Shown in pieces: positions 34,499-44,619 of a DNA stretch of 64,000 nucleotides (the first letter of the stretch is position 1; each line of letters starts with the position of its first letter). A program made the translations under genes and the position numbers. The stretch covers positions 682,001-746,000 of the forward strand of contig NZ_CABPSK010000002.1 of NCBI RefSeq assembly GCF_902459645.1, in the 5' to 3' direction. The DNA is from Pandoraea pneumonica (GTDB lineage: Bacteria; Pseudomonadota; Gammaproteobacteria; Burkholderiales; Burkholderiaceae). The notes under the pieces were generated by a model. That model was not told where the DNA came from and did not search any database. It saw only the letters and a program-made list of their open reading frames with translations.

Positions 34499-35899
34499 TT
34501 AACCGTGCGATGCCTGATTACCTTGCGCTTGCGCGGCGGCCTGCTCGGCGGCTTCGCGCCACGCGCGGCGCGATCGGCGCATACGGCGCAACGCCAGCGA
34601 CGACATGGTGATCCAGCCAAACGGACGCGGGTCCACCAGCATGCTCACCGCACGGGCGTAATCGAGTACGAGGCCCGGCGTCCAAGCCATCGTCTTCGCC
34701 CGCTTGCGCAACTGTGCCGCGACCCACAACTCGGGCGTCAGCCACAAACGAACGAAGGTCCACCACCCCGCGTCGTCGCCGTTGGTCAGTCGGCCCACGC
34801 GCCCTTCGATGGCGGCTTCGAGCGCCTTGGCCACGCTGCTCGAACAGTTGCGATGCGTGAGGTTATACGTGGGGTTCTGCCGGTACATCTCCCAGAAAGC
34901 GCTTAGCTGCTGGGGGCTGTAATTGCGAATGCGCACCTTGACCGTCGACGGGCACCACGCTTTCGACTCGGTCGCATAGTCGGGCTGGAACACGCCGGGC
35001 ACGTCGTTCTCGCGCGTGGCGCGCAGCAACTGGCCGAATTGGTCGGGCGAGCGGTCGATTTCCTGTGCCGGATACAAACTCAGATACACCCCTTCATGGC
35101 TCTCGAGCGCGGCGTGTCCGGTCGAGATCACGCCATTCTTGTCGACGGCGGCGATGTAGCGATCGATCAGCGGCTGGCGTCGTGCGGGTGCTTTGGCGGA
35201 ACCGGAGGGTGTCCAGACGTGCACGGTCAGTGCCGGTTCGCCTTCCGAAGGGGGCCCTTCCCAGCGCGGTGCGCGCGGACGCTCACGCCATAACTTGCGC
35301 TTTTCTTCCGGGCTGCCAAGAATCTGCTCGACACGGAAGCTGCTGCGCATACGGCGCGCACGCATTGCCAGTACCAGCACATTCCAGCCGGTGAAGACGA
35401 GGCCCAAGCCAATCGCGTACGGCAGCGTGCCTTTGTAGTGCGTGGGGTATGGCTGATAGAAGAACACCGCGACGGCGATTTCGAAAATTCCCCCGGCCAT
35501 CGCCCACGCCCAGCGCGGATAGCGAACGACGTACGCCGCCACGCATTGAAGCAGGCCATCGGCGAGGAACAGCGTGCCGAACAGCATCGACAGCCAGAAG
35601 TTGCCGTTCTGCTGATGGAAAAAGAGCACGAGCAGCGCGGTCAGCGTAAAGGTGCCGCCCTTCAGGCCACGGACGATGCGCTGGCCGCCCACGCCGATGC
35701 TGACGATGGCGAGCGTTGCCAGCCCTTCGGCAAGCAGCAGCCAAGCGAACACCTGCAACGGAAAATGCACCACGCCGTCGAGGGCATCGATGATCAATGC
35801 CAGCCCGAAGGCAAAGAACAGCGCGCCAATCCAAATCAGCGCGCGGGCTCGACGGCGTAAGTAATCGACGCCAAGCAACAATAAGATCAGACGTACCAA
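34499..35899 (-). CDS. HdeD-like membrane protein fused to a permuted NlpC/P60-like peptidase domain
   Basis: The protein has 466 residues. Residues 15-182 are strongly hydrophobic with about six helices (for example LIWIGALFFAFGLALIIDAL) and resemble the HdeD/DUF308 acid-resistance family. After a proline-rich linker (200-240), the soluble part shows TGHAALESHEGVYLSLYP (His262) and, about 90 residues later, YNLTHRNCSSSVAKALEAA (Cys352). His before Cys in this order is the pattern of circularly permuted NlpC/P60 (LRAT-like) papain folds. A membrane-tethered thiol hydrolase or acyltransferase is inferred. A third hydrophobic stretch near 380-440 may contact the membrane. Confidence 0.7.
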   Translation of the reverse strand: MVRLILLLLGVDYLRRRARALIWIGALFFAFGLALIIDALDGVVHFPLQVFAWLLLAEGLATLAIVSIGVGGQRIVRGLKGGTFTLTALLVLFFHQQNGNFWLSMLFGTLFLADGLLQCVAAYVVRYPRWAWAMAGGIFEIAVAVFFYQPYPTHYKGTLPYAIGLGLVFTGWNVLVLAMRARRMRSSFRVEQILGSPEEKRKLWRERPRAPRWEGPPSEGEPALTVHVWTPSGSAKAPARRQPLIDRYIAAVDKNGVISTGHAALESHEGVYLSLYPAQEIDRSPDQFGQLLRATRENDVPGVFQPDYATESKAWCPSTVKVRIRNYSPQQLSAFWEMYRQNPTYNLTHRNCSSSVAKALEAAIEGRVGRLTNGDDAGWWTFVRLWLTPELWVAAQLRKRAKTMAWTPGLVLDYARAVSMLVDPRPFGWITMSSLALRRMRRSRRAWREAAEQAAAQAQGNQASHG

Positions 35900-36031
35900 C
35901 GCAAGGTCTCCATCGCGTGCGTCGCAACGCCGACAGTCCGTGGCGTTGTGCGCATCCCGCTCACCGGGAGTGTGGGAAAAGGCTTGTTATGTGGTGCTAT
36001 GTTAGCGCGTGTACTGTTACAGGCCAAAAAC

Positions 36032-36067
36032 AAAGGCGGCGCGCTCCGTGAGGAACGCGCCGCCTTT
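36032..36067 (-). terminator. intrinsic terminator downstream of argG (bidirectional)
   Basis: A perfect 12-bp stem, AAAGGCGGCGCG (36032-36043) with CGCGCCGCCTTT (36056-36067), has an A-rich left flank that gives TTTGTTTTTGG on the minus strand and TTTT on the plus strand. It lies 65 bases past the argG stop. Confidence 0.85.
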
Positions 36068-36131
36068 TGCGGCTAGACGGTGTCGACGTGCTTACCGTCC
36101 CTTGCAGGACGGCAGCGCGGGGCAACGCGTC

Positions 36132-37487
<1,356 letters not shown>

Positions 37488-37568
37488 TTAACCTGACAAG
37501 TATCCCCGTCCGGGCTATGGATGGTCAAGTCTGATGGCCGATTCCCATGCATCGGGATGCACTTCGGG

Positions 37569-38465
37569 CTACCACTGCGCGCCCGCCACGTGACATGCCG
37601 AGGCCAAAAACTCCGAAAACGCCCGAATCACGAGCGAAGCCTGACGATGCTGCGGATAGACGACGTGAATGGCCGTCGGCGGCGGCGCGAAGTCGTCGAG
37701 CACTGTCACCAGACGCCCGCCCAGCAAGGCTGGCGCCACGATGAAGACCGGCAGGAAGGTGAGGCCGAGGTCGGCCACGGCGGCGTCGCGGGCCAATTCC
37801 CCGTTGTTGACCCGCAGGCGTCCCGACACGGGAATTTCCACCGGATGGCCGTCGCGGGCATACGTCCAACTCACGCGCTGGCTATGGCCGTAAGGCAGCA
37901 GGGCGTGTTCGCGCAGGTCTTCCGGCGTCTGGGGCGTGCCGTGGGCATCCAGATAGCGCGGGCTCGCGCAGGTCACCATCCGCATCGGGGCCACGGCGCG
38001 GGCAATCAGCGACGAATCGGCAAGCGCGCCGATACGCACGGCCACGTCGTAGCCTTCGCCGATGATGTCCACCGTGCGGTCGTTCAGCTCCAATTCGATG
38101 GTGACGTCGGGATACGTCGCGAGAAACGACGGAATGACCGAGCCGAGAAACATCGTGCCGAACGACATCGGGGCCGAGACGCGCAAATTGCCGCGCGGGC
38201 GCTCCCCCTGACTGCTCACCGCCAGGTTCGCCGCTTCGACGTCATCGAGAATGCGCCGCGCGCGGGCGTAATAGATTTGCCCGAGGTCAGTGACGGCCAG
38301 CCGCCGCGTCGTGCGCAGCAGCAGGCGCACGCCGAGACTCTGTTCGAGGGCCGAGATGCGGCGGCTCACGAATTGCTTCGACAGCCCGAGTTTGGCCGCC
38401 GCGCCGGTAAAGCTCATCGCTTCCACCGCGCTCACGAAGATTCGCATGTCGTCGAGCAGGTCCAT
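37569..38465 (-). CDS. LysR family transcriptional regulator
   Basis: The protein has 298 residues, with the CrgA/DmlR-type N-terminus MDLLDDMRIFVSAVEAMSFTGAAAKLGLSKQFVSRRISALEQSLGVRLLLRTTRRL. An effector domain with ELNDRTVDIIGEGYDVAVRIGALADSSLIAR follows. It lies downstream of an EamA transporter gene on the same strand, not divergent from an obvious target, so its regulon is unclear. Confidence 0.9.
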   Translation of the reverse strand: MDLLDDMRIFVSAVEAMSFTGAAAKLGLSKQFVSRRISALEQSLGVRLLLRTTRRLAVTDLGQIYYARARRILDDVEAANLAVSSQGERPRGNLRVSAPMSFGTMFLGSVIPSFLATYPDVTIELELNDRTVDIIGEGYDVAVRIGALADSSLIARAVAPMRMVTCASPRYLDAHGTPQTPEDLREHALLPYGHSQRVSWTYARDGHPVEIPVSGRLRVNNGELARDAAVADLGLTFLPVFIVAPALLGGRLVTVLDDFAPPPTAIHVVYPQHRQASLVIRAFSEFLASACHVAGAQW

Positions 38466-38553
38466 CGGTCAGTGTCCGGTCGTGTATGAAATAGGGTGAC
38501 AACACTCGGCAATGCCGCGTCATTGTCACCCATGTGCCGACAATCTTAACCGT

Positions 38554-39402
38554 TCAACGCAGTGCCAGCCGCAAGCCGAGCAGGATCGCCCCTGTGCCAG
38601 CCACGGCGAGCATCGTCGGTTGGTGTCCGAAGATGCCCCAGTCGAGCAGCGCCGTGACCACTGGCACGAGATAGAACAGGCTGGTCACGGTGACGAGATT
38701 GCCCGACGCGATCATGCGGTAGAGCAGCAGCGTCGCGCCGACCGAGATCACCACGCCCATATAGAGCAGCGGCAGCCAGAAGCCGGGGGTGTTATCGAAA
38801 TGCCACGGCTGCGTTGGCGCGATCAGTACCGCGAGCGCCAAGCCGACGGCGTACTGAAGCGGCAGTACGTCGAGCGGCGTTTGTCGGCTGCCTTTCTGGG
38901 CGATGGTGCCGAGGGTCATGCAGGCGAGGGCGGTGAGCGCCCAGACGGACCCAGCGGCCGAGAGCCGTGCCGACACTAGGCTTTGCGCGACGACCAGTGC
39001 CAGACCGGCCAAGGCGAGCGCGAGGCCCGCGAGCCGTCGTCCACTGTGCGAGCGTTCGAGCGCCACGAGGGTGAGGATCGGCTGCACGCCAAGCACGGTG
39101 GCCAGCGCGCCGGGCGTAATGCCGTTAGCTAGCGCGAGCAGATACGCCGCTTGATAGCCGCCGATCAGCAGCACGCCCGTGCCTGCCACGCGCCAGCAAG
39201 TACCGGGCGCTGGCCACCACTGACGCCGGGTCATGGCCAGCAGCGTGAGCGCGGCGAGCGCCACGCCGAGGCGTATCACCAGAAACGCGAACGCCGACGC
39301 GTGCGTCAGCCCCCATTTGGCGGCGAGTGCACCGCCGCTCCACAACAAAACAAACAGCATCGTTGTGCCGTTTCGGCGCAACCAAAGACCATCGACTTGC
39401 AT
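38554..39402 (-). CDS. EamA/DMT family transporter
   Basis: The 282-residue inner-membrane protein has about ten hydrophobic helices in two EamA repeats (LRRNGTTMLFVLLWSGGALAAKWGLTHASAFAFLVIRL at the start; FWLPLLYMGVVISVGATLLLYRMIASG in the second half). The drug/metabolite transporter superfamily exports amino acids or other metabolites. ATG 39402 is preceded by GGGGAAAG. Specific substrate unknown. Confidence 0.88.
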   Translation of the reverse strand: MQVDGLWLRRNGTTMLFVLLWSGGALAAKWGLTHASAFAFLVIRLGVALAALTLLAMTRRQWWPAPGTCWRVAGTGVLLIGGYQAAYLLALANGITPGALATVLGVQPILTLVALERSHSGRRLAGLALALAGLALVVAQSLVSARLSAAGSVWALTALACMTLGTIAQKGSRQTPLDVLPLQYAVGLALAVLIAPTQPWHFDNTPGFWLPLLYMGVVISVGATLLLYRMIASGNLVTVTSLFYLVPVVTALLDWGIFGHQPTMLAVAGTGAILLGLRLALR

Positions 39403-39896
39403 TGTGCTTTCCCCTACACAGGATGTCCGGCCTGTGGTGCCTTGCGCCGACACGTGGATTCGCGCGCGAAAAACCTCACGCGCAAGCGCACACGACGCGG
39501 CACAAGCCGTCATGTCGAGACGACACGACGCAAGACAACAGGCGGATCAGAATTCGGAATTGAAGCGAGACGCGGTGCTATGGGTGTGAATCACCCAAGC
39601 GCGTCTGGTGGCGTCAGGCCACGGCGACGACTGCCACCGTTGCCACGACACTGGCAACTGCCACGACCACTGCTACGTCGTGAGTTGCCACGCCGGCCGG
39701 CGGGGGAGGCGCTACGGCTGCAAAGCGTCCGCGCAGGCGCGAGCCGGCACCGCGCGAGGGCGGCGATACGGCAAGACGGACGGACGCGTGAGCAGTCATG
39801 AGAGGAAATCGGTGAGAAATAAGCGCACGTCACTCAACGTGCGTGAACGTACTTTACACGGGGCGTTCGTTCGCGGCAAGCGAAGCGGCGAGGCCA
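39403..39896. other. 494-base intergenic region without a supported gene
   Basis: The region lies between the 3' end of the PNPOx-like gene and the start of the EamA gene, both on the minus strand. It contains the EamA promoter side, a low-complexity stretch rich in TGCCAC words around 39630-39690, and a terminator-like hairpin at 39824-39843. Small frames are present, but they have repetitive Val/Ala or Arg/Ser composition and no ribosome sites. Confidence 0.5.
39815..39843 (-). terminator. probable intrinsic terminator after the PNPOx-like gene
   Basis: CGCACGT (39824-39830) pairs with ACGTGCG (39837-39843). On the minus strand the stem is followed by CTTATTTCTC. It lies 54 bases past the stop at 39897. 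The T-run is imperfect. Confidence 0.5.
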
Positions 39897-40913
39897 TCAC
39901 GCGGATGGCCAATCACCGGTACGTTCCACGCTCGGCGATGTCTCGCCGTCGCGCCACGCCGCAGGCAACGCCCCGCGCACACGGCGCACTTCACGCACGT
40001 GCACGCGCACCAATCGCAAGGCGCCGGTGAAGCCGCTTTGTGTTTCGTCATGCCAAAGAATTTCAGCGTCGCCCGCGACGTGCAGAAAATCGCCCGAGGC
40101 GAAGTCGACGAACAGCAGCCCCACACGCGGATTCACGAGCAGGTTGCCCAGTGTGTTGAAGAATGCGTTGCCGCGAAAGTCGGGCCACGTCAGGGTGTGG
40201 GCGTCGTCGACGCGCACGAACCCCGGCTTGCCGCCACGATGCGACACATCTGCCCCGGCGCTGCGCTCGCTCGCACCGTCGCCCGCGTAAAACGTGGCGA
40301 CAAAGAATGTATCGGCGCTGGCGATCTGCCATTGCGCGTCTTCATCGAGCATGGCTTGTGGCGTCTCGGCCTGCGGCGGTGCGCTGTGCGCGTCCGGCGT
40401 GATTTCGCGCTTGCGGATGTACTGCGGACAATTGCCGAAGCTCTGCGCAACGCGCACTGCAAACCCCCGCTCATCGCTCTCGATCACGGGGCCGTTGATG
40501 CGATTGCGACGCCGTGTCGACGGTTCGAGCCCGAGCACACCCACCGGTGCGCCGTGAGTCATCGTGCCGAACAGTGGATCGGTCGGTGGCGGCAATGCAT
40601 CGACGCGCAGCTCGGTCGGATCGGGTGAGGACACGAAACCCGGCGTGCCACTGAGCAATGTCGCCCAAGGCTGTGCGGTGTGATCGAGTCCGCCGACCAC
40701 CAGAAACGGCAATTGCGGGAAAAACTGCCGATGTTGCTCGGGCATTGCCGTGCGAATCACTTTCGGTCCGACTTCCGCCATGGCCTCGCGGGATCCAGCG
40801 AGCATTTGCACAACGGCTTCCCCCGCATGGAACGGCGAGTCGGGACTCAGCGTCGGGAGCGCGTCGAAGACCAGCGCTGTCGCGGCAACATTGGCATGGC
40901 GGATGTCGTTCAT
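39897..40913 (-). CDS. pyridoxamine 5'-phosphate oxidase-related flavin-nucleotide-binding protein
   Basis: The 338-residue protein has two parts: an N-terminal segment with FHAGEAVVQMLAGSREAMAEVG and QFFPQLPFLVVGGLDHTAQPWATLLSGTPGF (split-barrel FMN-binding fold), and a C-terminal repeat FFVATFYAG...VSHRGGKPGFVRV with RGNAFFNTLGNLLVNPRVGLLFVDF. This double arrangement is typical of PNPOx-like FMN-binding proteins of unknown substrate. It begins 18 bases after the GST gene and forms an operon with it. Role in redox stress is inference. Confidence 0.82.
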   Translation of the reverse strand: MNDIRHANVAATALVFDALPTLSPDSPFHAGEAVVQMLAGSREAMAEVGPKVIRTAMPEQHRQFFPQLPFLVVGGLDHTAQPWATLLSGTPGFVSSPDPTELRVDALPPPTDPLFGTMTHGAPVGVLGLEPSTRRRNRINGPVIESDERGFAVRVAQSFGNCPQYIRKREITPDAHSAPPQAETPQAMLDEDAQWQIASADTFFVATFYAGDGASERSAGADVSHRGGKPGFVRVDDAHTLTWPDFRGNAFFNTLGNLLVNPRVGLLFVDFASGDFLHVAGDAEILWHDETQSGFTGALRLVRVHVREVRRVRGALPAAWRDGETSPSVERTGDWPSA

Positions 40914-40931
40914 GATCGTCTCGGCGTCAAG

Positions 40932-41600
40932 TTATGCCGCTGCGTTCAACCCGCATGGCAGCGACGCCATCGGGACGAACCCCGGCAAGGCCGCGACGCG
41001 TGCGAGCCACGCGCGCACGGCGGGATACGGCTCGAGCGTTACGTTTCCTTCCGGCGCGTGCGCGAGGTAGGCATAGCACGCCAAGTCAGCAATCGTCGGC
41101 GTGTCGCCCGTCAGGAAACGCGTCGCTGTCGGTGCCGTCAAATGCTCCTCCATCCGCGTGAGCAAGCGCTCGGCCAGGCGGATCATCGTCTCGGAGTCGC
41201 CCGGGCGCTTGAACGCCACGACGATGCGTGCGGCGGCCGGGCCAAAGGCCAGATCCCCCGCGGCGACCGACAGCCATCGCTGCACGTGCGCAGCGGCGAC
41301 AGGGTCGCGCGGCAGCCACGTCCCGGTGGGGTCGTAACGCGAGGCGAGATAGACGAGGATCGCGTTCGAGTCGCTGAGAACCACACCGTCGTCATCAATG
41401 ACCGGCACTTGCCCGAAGGCATTGAGCGCGAGGAACGGCGATTGAAGGTGCTCCCCGCCGACGAGGTCGACGTCGATCGCCTCGAACGGCAAGCCGAGCA
41501 AATTCAGCATCAGCTCTACGCGGTGGCAATGGCCAGACAGAGCGAAGCGATAGAGCCGGATCGGGCGGCTGGGGTGGGGTGTTGCGGCGTGTGCAGTCAT
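40932..41600 (-). CDS. glutathione S-transferase family protein
   Basis: The 222-residue protein has a thioredoxin-like N-terminal domain (IRLYRFALSGHCHRVELMLNLLGLPFEAIDVDLVGGEH, with FGQVPVIDDDGVVLSDSNAILVYL carrying the cis-Pro and the glutathione-contacting SxAI-like element). A helical C-terminal domain follows, with FLTGDTPTIADLACYAYLAH (N-capping box). It is first of the GST/PNPOx operon and divergent from the LysR gene at 41760, its likely regulator. Confidence 0.9.
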   Translation of the reverse strand: MTAHAATPHPSRPIRLYRFALSGHCHRVELMLNLLGLPFEAIDVDLVGGEHLQSPFLALNAFGQVPVIDDDGVVLSDSNAILVYLASRYDPTGTWLPRDPVAAAHVQRWLSVAAGDLAFGPAAARIVVAFKRPGDSETMIRLAERLLTRMEEHLTAPTATRFLTGDTPTIADLACYAYLAHAPEGNVTLEPYPAVRAWLARVAALPGFVPMASLPCGLNAAA

Positions 41601-41737
41601 GAAGAATCTCCGGTGAAGTCGCGAGGCGGGTGAACTCCGGACCGGCGCATCTGTTGCGCTGTCGGGGGTTCACGCATTCCACATCTGCATTGTTATTCCT
41701 ATTGAATTCCGGATAAATGGCGAAGAACTGATTTGAC

Positions 41738-41756
41738 TACTCCGATAAGTGGAGTA
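41738..41756. promoter_or_regulatory. inverted repeat overlapping the LysR ribosome-binding site
   Basis: TACTCC (41738-41743) and GGAGTA (41751-41756) are perfectly complementary around GATAAGT. The right arm contains the GGAG that serves the LysR start at 41760. It may be an mRNA hairpin that limits LysR translation, or an operator. Confidence 0.4.
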
Positions 41757-41759
41757 ATG

Positions 41760-42662
41760 ATGCTCGCCATGGACAAACTTCGCGCTATGCAGACGTTCGT
41801 TGCGATCGTGGATCAGGGCAGCCTGAGCGCGGCGGCGCGCGTGCTGGAATCGTCGTTGCCCGCCGTGGTGCGCACGTTGGCGGCGCTAGAAACGTCGCTG
41901 GACGTGCGGTTGCTCAATCGCACTACGCGCCGTCTGGCGCTTACCGAGGAAGGGCATTCCTATCTGGAGAGTTGCCGCCAGATCCTGAGCGAAGTGCACG
42001 ACGCCGAGGCGCGGCTTGCCGCACGGCATCAGGCACCGACAGGCACGCTCGTGGTCACGGCGCCGGTGCTCTTCGGCCAGCTGCACGTCGCCCCTGCGCT
42101 GCATCGTTTCCTGCGGGCGTATCCCGCCATCAAATGCCGCTTGTTGCTCAACGACCGCGTGGTGAACCTGTGGGAGGAGGGTATCGACGTGGGCATTCGC
42201 ATCTCGCCGCTCGACGACTCGACGCTGGTGGCGCAAAACATCGGTGCTATCCGGCGTGTGGTGGTGGCGAGCGCGGCCTGTTTGGCAGAGCAGGGCGAAG
42301 TCACGCACCCGCGCGACTTGATCGGCAAGAACTGCATCCGTGCCTATGGCGCGAGCTATGTGCAGTGGCGGTTCTGGGAAAACGGGCGAGAGTTCGCCGT
42401 GCCGGTCGACGGGAATCTCGAAGTGAACCACGGACTTGCCGCGATCGAGGCGTGCATCGGTGGGCTGGGCTTCGGCAGCTTTCTGTCGTATCAGGTGGCC
42501 GGGCCGCTGGCCGACGGGCGCCTCAAACGCATACTCACGGACTACGAAGGACCGGCGCGTCCTGTGAGCATCGTGTATCCGCATGCAAGGCTGTTGCCGT
42601 CGCGCACACGGGCGTTCGTCGAATGGATGAAGAAGGAATTGCGGGAAGTGCCGATGGTTTGA
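41760..42662 (+). CDS. LysR family transcriptional regulator
   Basis: The 300-residue protein has the helix-turn-helix MDKLRAMQTFVAIVDQGSLSAAARVLESSLPAVVRTLAALETSLDVRLLNRTTRRLALTEEG and an effector domain with CRLLLNDRVVNLWEEGIDVGIRI. Start at ATG 41760 by GGAG five bases upstream; ATG 41769 is an alternative. It is divergent from the GST/PNPOx operon, 159 bases between starts, which is its presumed target. Confidence 0.9.
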   Translation: MLAMDKLRAMQTFVAIVDQGSLSAAARVLESSLPAVVRTLAALETSLDVRLLNRTTRRLALTEEGHSYLESCRQILSEVHDAEARLAARHQAPTGTLVVTAPVLFGQLHVAPALHRFLRAYPAIKCRLLLNDRVVNLWEEGIDVGIRISPLDDSTLVAQNIGAIRRVVVASAACLAEQGEVTHPRDLIGKNCIRAYGASYVQWRFWENGREFAVPVDGNLEVNHGLAAIEACIGGLGFGSFLSYQVAGPLADGRLKRILTDYEGPARPVSIVYPHARLLPSRTRAFVEWMKKELREVPMV

Positions 42663-42755
42663 GCCGCGTTGCGAATGCAATGTGGACGTGTGGGGCGAAT
42701 CTCAGACCGCACATAAAAGAACGCGGAAAGCGACAGTGCCGCTCTCCGCTAAAAA

Positions 42756-42779
42756 GCCCGCCGACGCCAACCGGCGGGC
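42756..42779 (-). terminator. intrinsic terminator of the small secreted-protein gene
   Basis: GCCCGCCG (42756-42763) pairs with CGGCGGGC (42772-42779). The minus strand continues TTTTTAGCGG. It lies 66 bases past the stop at 42846. Confidence 0.8.
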
Positions 42780-42845
42780 CGCTTCGTTCTTGATGCCGTT
42801 CGCTTTGTGCAGCTAGTGAGCGCCAAGCGTCAGGCAGCACTGGTT

Positions 42846-43142
42846 TCAGTCACGGTCATGGTCACCGCGCCAGCCGCGATGCCAACCACGGTCGTGGCGA
42901 TCGTCCCAGCGGCGCTCACGCCAGTCATCCCAGCGATCGCGGCCGTAGTAGACGACGGGGCTCGGCTCGACATACACCGGGCGCGGCTGCACATACACCG
43001 GCTGCGGGGCGACGTAGACAGGGGCCGCGACGACCGGTGCCGGTACGCCGAGATACACGCCCACGTCGACATGGGCCGATGCGGCACTCGATGCAGCCGC
43101 AGCAGCAACGCCCGCGGCAGCAATGATGAGAAAACGTTTCAT
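42846..43142 (-). CDS. small secreted protein with PVYV-type repeats and Arg/Asp-rich tail
   Basis: The 98-residue protein starts with a signal peptide (MKRFLIIAAAGVAAAAASSAASA) followed by HVDVGVYLGVPAPVV. A proline/valine repeat region (APVYVAPQPVYVQPRPVYVEP) and a C-terminal tail rich in Trp, Arg, Asp and His (RDRWDDWRERRWDDRHDRGW) follow. GGAGG precedes the ATG. Similar periplasmic or surface proteins of unknown role are common in Burkholderiales. The His/Asp tail could bind metal, which is speculation. Confidence 0.8.
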   Translation of the reverse strand: MKRFLIIAAAGVAAAAASSAASAHVDVGVYLGVPAPVVAAPVYVAPQPVYVQPRPVYVEPSPVVYYGRDRWDDWRERRWDDRHDRGWHRGWRGDHDRD

Positions 43143-43463
43143 GGTGTCCTCCAGTGGCGCTCGCGAATCGGTGACGAATAGTCCGGTGCGAAATATGACG
43201 AGCGCTTGCGATGAGTCGGATCGATTCGCGCGGTGAGCTGTGCTTGCGCAGTGTTGGCTTGTCGTCGAATCGTTGAGGCAAGTGTAGCGATCGCATCGCG
43301 TGGCAGGTGCAACGAGTCTGTCGGGGATGTGTCGTTTTGTAACGCGGATAGACACGCTAAAACGGTGTCACGTCACGCGCATCGTGTCGCCGTGAAGTGC
43401 GGCGCTGGAGGGGAGGGCGGGGAAACGCAGAAGCGGGAGACTGCGGGAAAAAGCACGGCGGAA
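43143..43463. other. intergenic region, no gene seen
   Basis: Between the small secreted-protein gene and the tRNA terminator. It contains the upstream region of the secreted-protein gene and no convincing ORF or structured RNA. The next element is the tRNA terminator hairpin at 43464-43501. Confidence 0.5.
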
Positions 43464-43501
43464 AAAACAAAAGGCGTCACGCGAAAAACGCGGGACGCCT
43501 T
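43464..43501 (-). terminator. intrinsic terminator of the tRNA-Val transcript
   Basis: AAGGCGTC (43471-43478) pairs with GACGCCTT (43494-43501), with an inner GCG/CGC extension and an A-rich loop. The minus strand runs on into TTGTTTTTTCC. It ends the tRNA transcript 15 bases after the CCA end. Confidence 0.85.
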
Positions 43502-43515
43502 GTGCTTTTGTTCGT

Positions 43516-43592
43516 TGGTAGGCTCGATTGGACTCGAACCAACGACCCCCACCATGTCAAGGTGGTGCTCTAACCAGCTGAGCTACGAGCCT
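43516..43592 (-). tRNA. tRNA-Val (anticodon GAC)
   Basis: A 77-nucleotide tRNA with encoded CCA. The acceptor stem is AGGCTCG with CGAGCCT, followed by discriminator A and CCA. The D-arm contains AGCTCAGCTGGTTAGAGC, the anticodon stem-loop is CCACC-TTGACAT-GGTGG with anticodon GAC (reads GUC/GUU valine codons), and the T-arm contains GGTTCGAGTCC. It is followed by its own terminator. There are no adjacent integrase genes or direct repeats that would mark it as an attachment site. Confidence 0.97.
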
Positions 43593-43674
43593 AGAAAGAC
43601 CGCGAGTATAGGGTCAATTTCGAAAGGTGGCAAGCCTTTGGCGAAAATTTCCTAAAAAATTTTGAGCGGCGGGC

Positions 43675-44469
43675 TCATTCGCCGCGTTTGGCGTTGCCGC
43701 GTCGCGGCTTGAGCCGCACCCAAATGCCTTGCTTCCCGCCGGTGCCTGCGCGTTGCTCCACGTCGAACAACCCGATGGTCGAGACCAGGTCGCTCAGCTT
43801 GCCGAACCCGTAGTTGCGCGAATCGAAGTCGGGGGCCTGCTTGGCGACGTGACTGCCGATGGACCCGAGACTCGCCCAGCCGTCTTCGTCCGACACGTCG
43901 GTCACGGCATTGCGCAGCAGTCGCACCAGACGGGCGTCGCGTTTGAGCTCGGCGGCGCTGCGGCGTTTGCGCGGTGCCGGGGCTTCGTCGTCATCGTCGT
44001 CGCGTTCGTTGTCCTGACGGAGCAACTCGGTGTAGATGAACTTGTCGCAGGCGGTGACGAACGGTTGCGGCGTCTTGCGCTCGCCAAAGCCGTACACGAT
44101 CAGCCCCTGTTCCCGAATACGCGAGGCGAGTCGTGTGAAGTCGCTATCGCTCGACACGAGGCAGAAGCCGTCGAAGCGCCCGGTGTAGAGCAGATCCATC
44201 GCGTCGATGATCATTGCGCTGTCGGTCGCATTCTTGCCGACCGTGTAGCGAAACTGCTGGATCGGTTGAATCGAATATTCGAGCAGACACTTCTTCCAGC
44301 CGTCGAGATTCGGCTTGGTCCAGTCGCCATAGATGCGCTTCACGCTCGCCACGCCGTACTTGGCCACCTCGGTGAGCAGACCTTCGACGATGGCGGGTGC
44401 GGCGTTATCGGCATCGATCAGTACGACGAGCGTCGAACCTTGTACGGCCACTGCGGAAGTCGAGGACAT
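43675..44469 (-). CDS. NYN domain protein with C-terminal OST-HTH/LOTUS domain
   Basis: The 264-residue protein has an N-terminal NYN (PIN-like) RNase domain with acidic residues in LVVLIDADNAAP (Asp19, Asp21), TVGKNATDSAMIIDAMDLLYTGRFDGFCLVSSDSDFTRLA. After an Arg/Lys-rich linker comes an OST-HTH domain (RLVRLLRNAVTDVSDEDGWASLGSIGSHV... FDSRNYGFGKLSDLV). This LabA/DUF88-like pair is associated with RNA binding and processing, but its bacterial role is not settled. Start at ATG 44469; a longer reading from 44499 is possible. Confidence 0.88.
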   Translation of the reverse strand: MSSTSAVAVQGSTLVVLIDADNAAPAIVEGLLTEVAKYGVASVKRIYGDWTKPNLDGWKKCLLEYSIQPIQQFRYTVGKNATDSAMIIDAMDLLYTGRFDGFCLVSSDSDFTRLASRIREQGLIVYGFGERKTPQPFVTACDKFIYTELLRQDNERDDDDDEAPAPRKRRSAAELKRDARLVRLLRNAVTDVSDEDGWASLGSIGSHVAKQAPDFDSRNYGFGKLSDLVSTIGLFDVEQRAGTGGKQGIWVRLKPRRGNAKRGE

Positions 44470-44619
44470 GGATGGGTTCCTTGTGGGCGAAGATGTCACG
44501 CATTATGGCGCGGAATGATGTGTGCGCCGTCCTAGCGCGGCAAACCACCACAGGGGATTGCTCGCTAACCACCCCAACCGCCCTAACTGCCCCAATCGGC
44601 TTGACCGCCCAATCAGCGA

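Noticed and set aside
39591-39833. Small minus-strand frames in the gap after the PNPOx-like gene
   Set aside because: Low-complexity Val/Ala or Arg/Ser translations from a TGCCAC-rich stretch. No start context.
43516-43592. tRNA-Val as an integration site for a mobile element
   Set aside because: No integrase, no duplicated tRNA 3' end and no change in gene type on either side.
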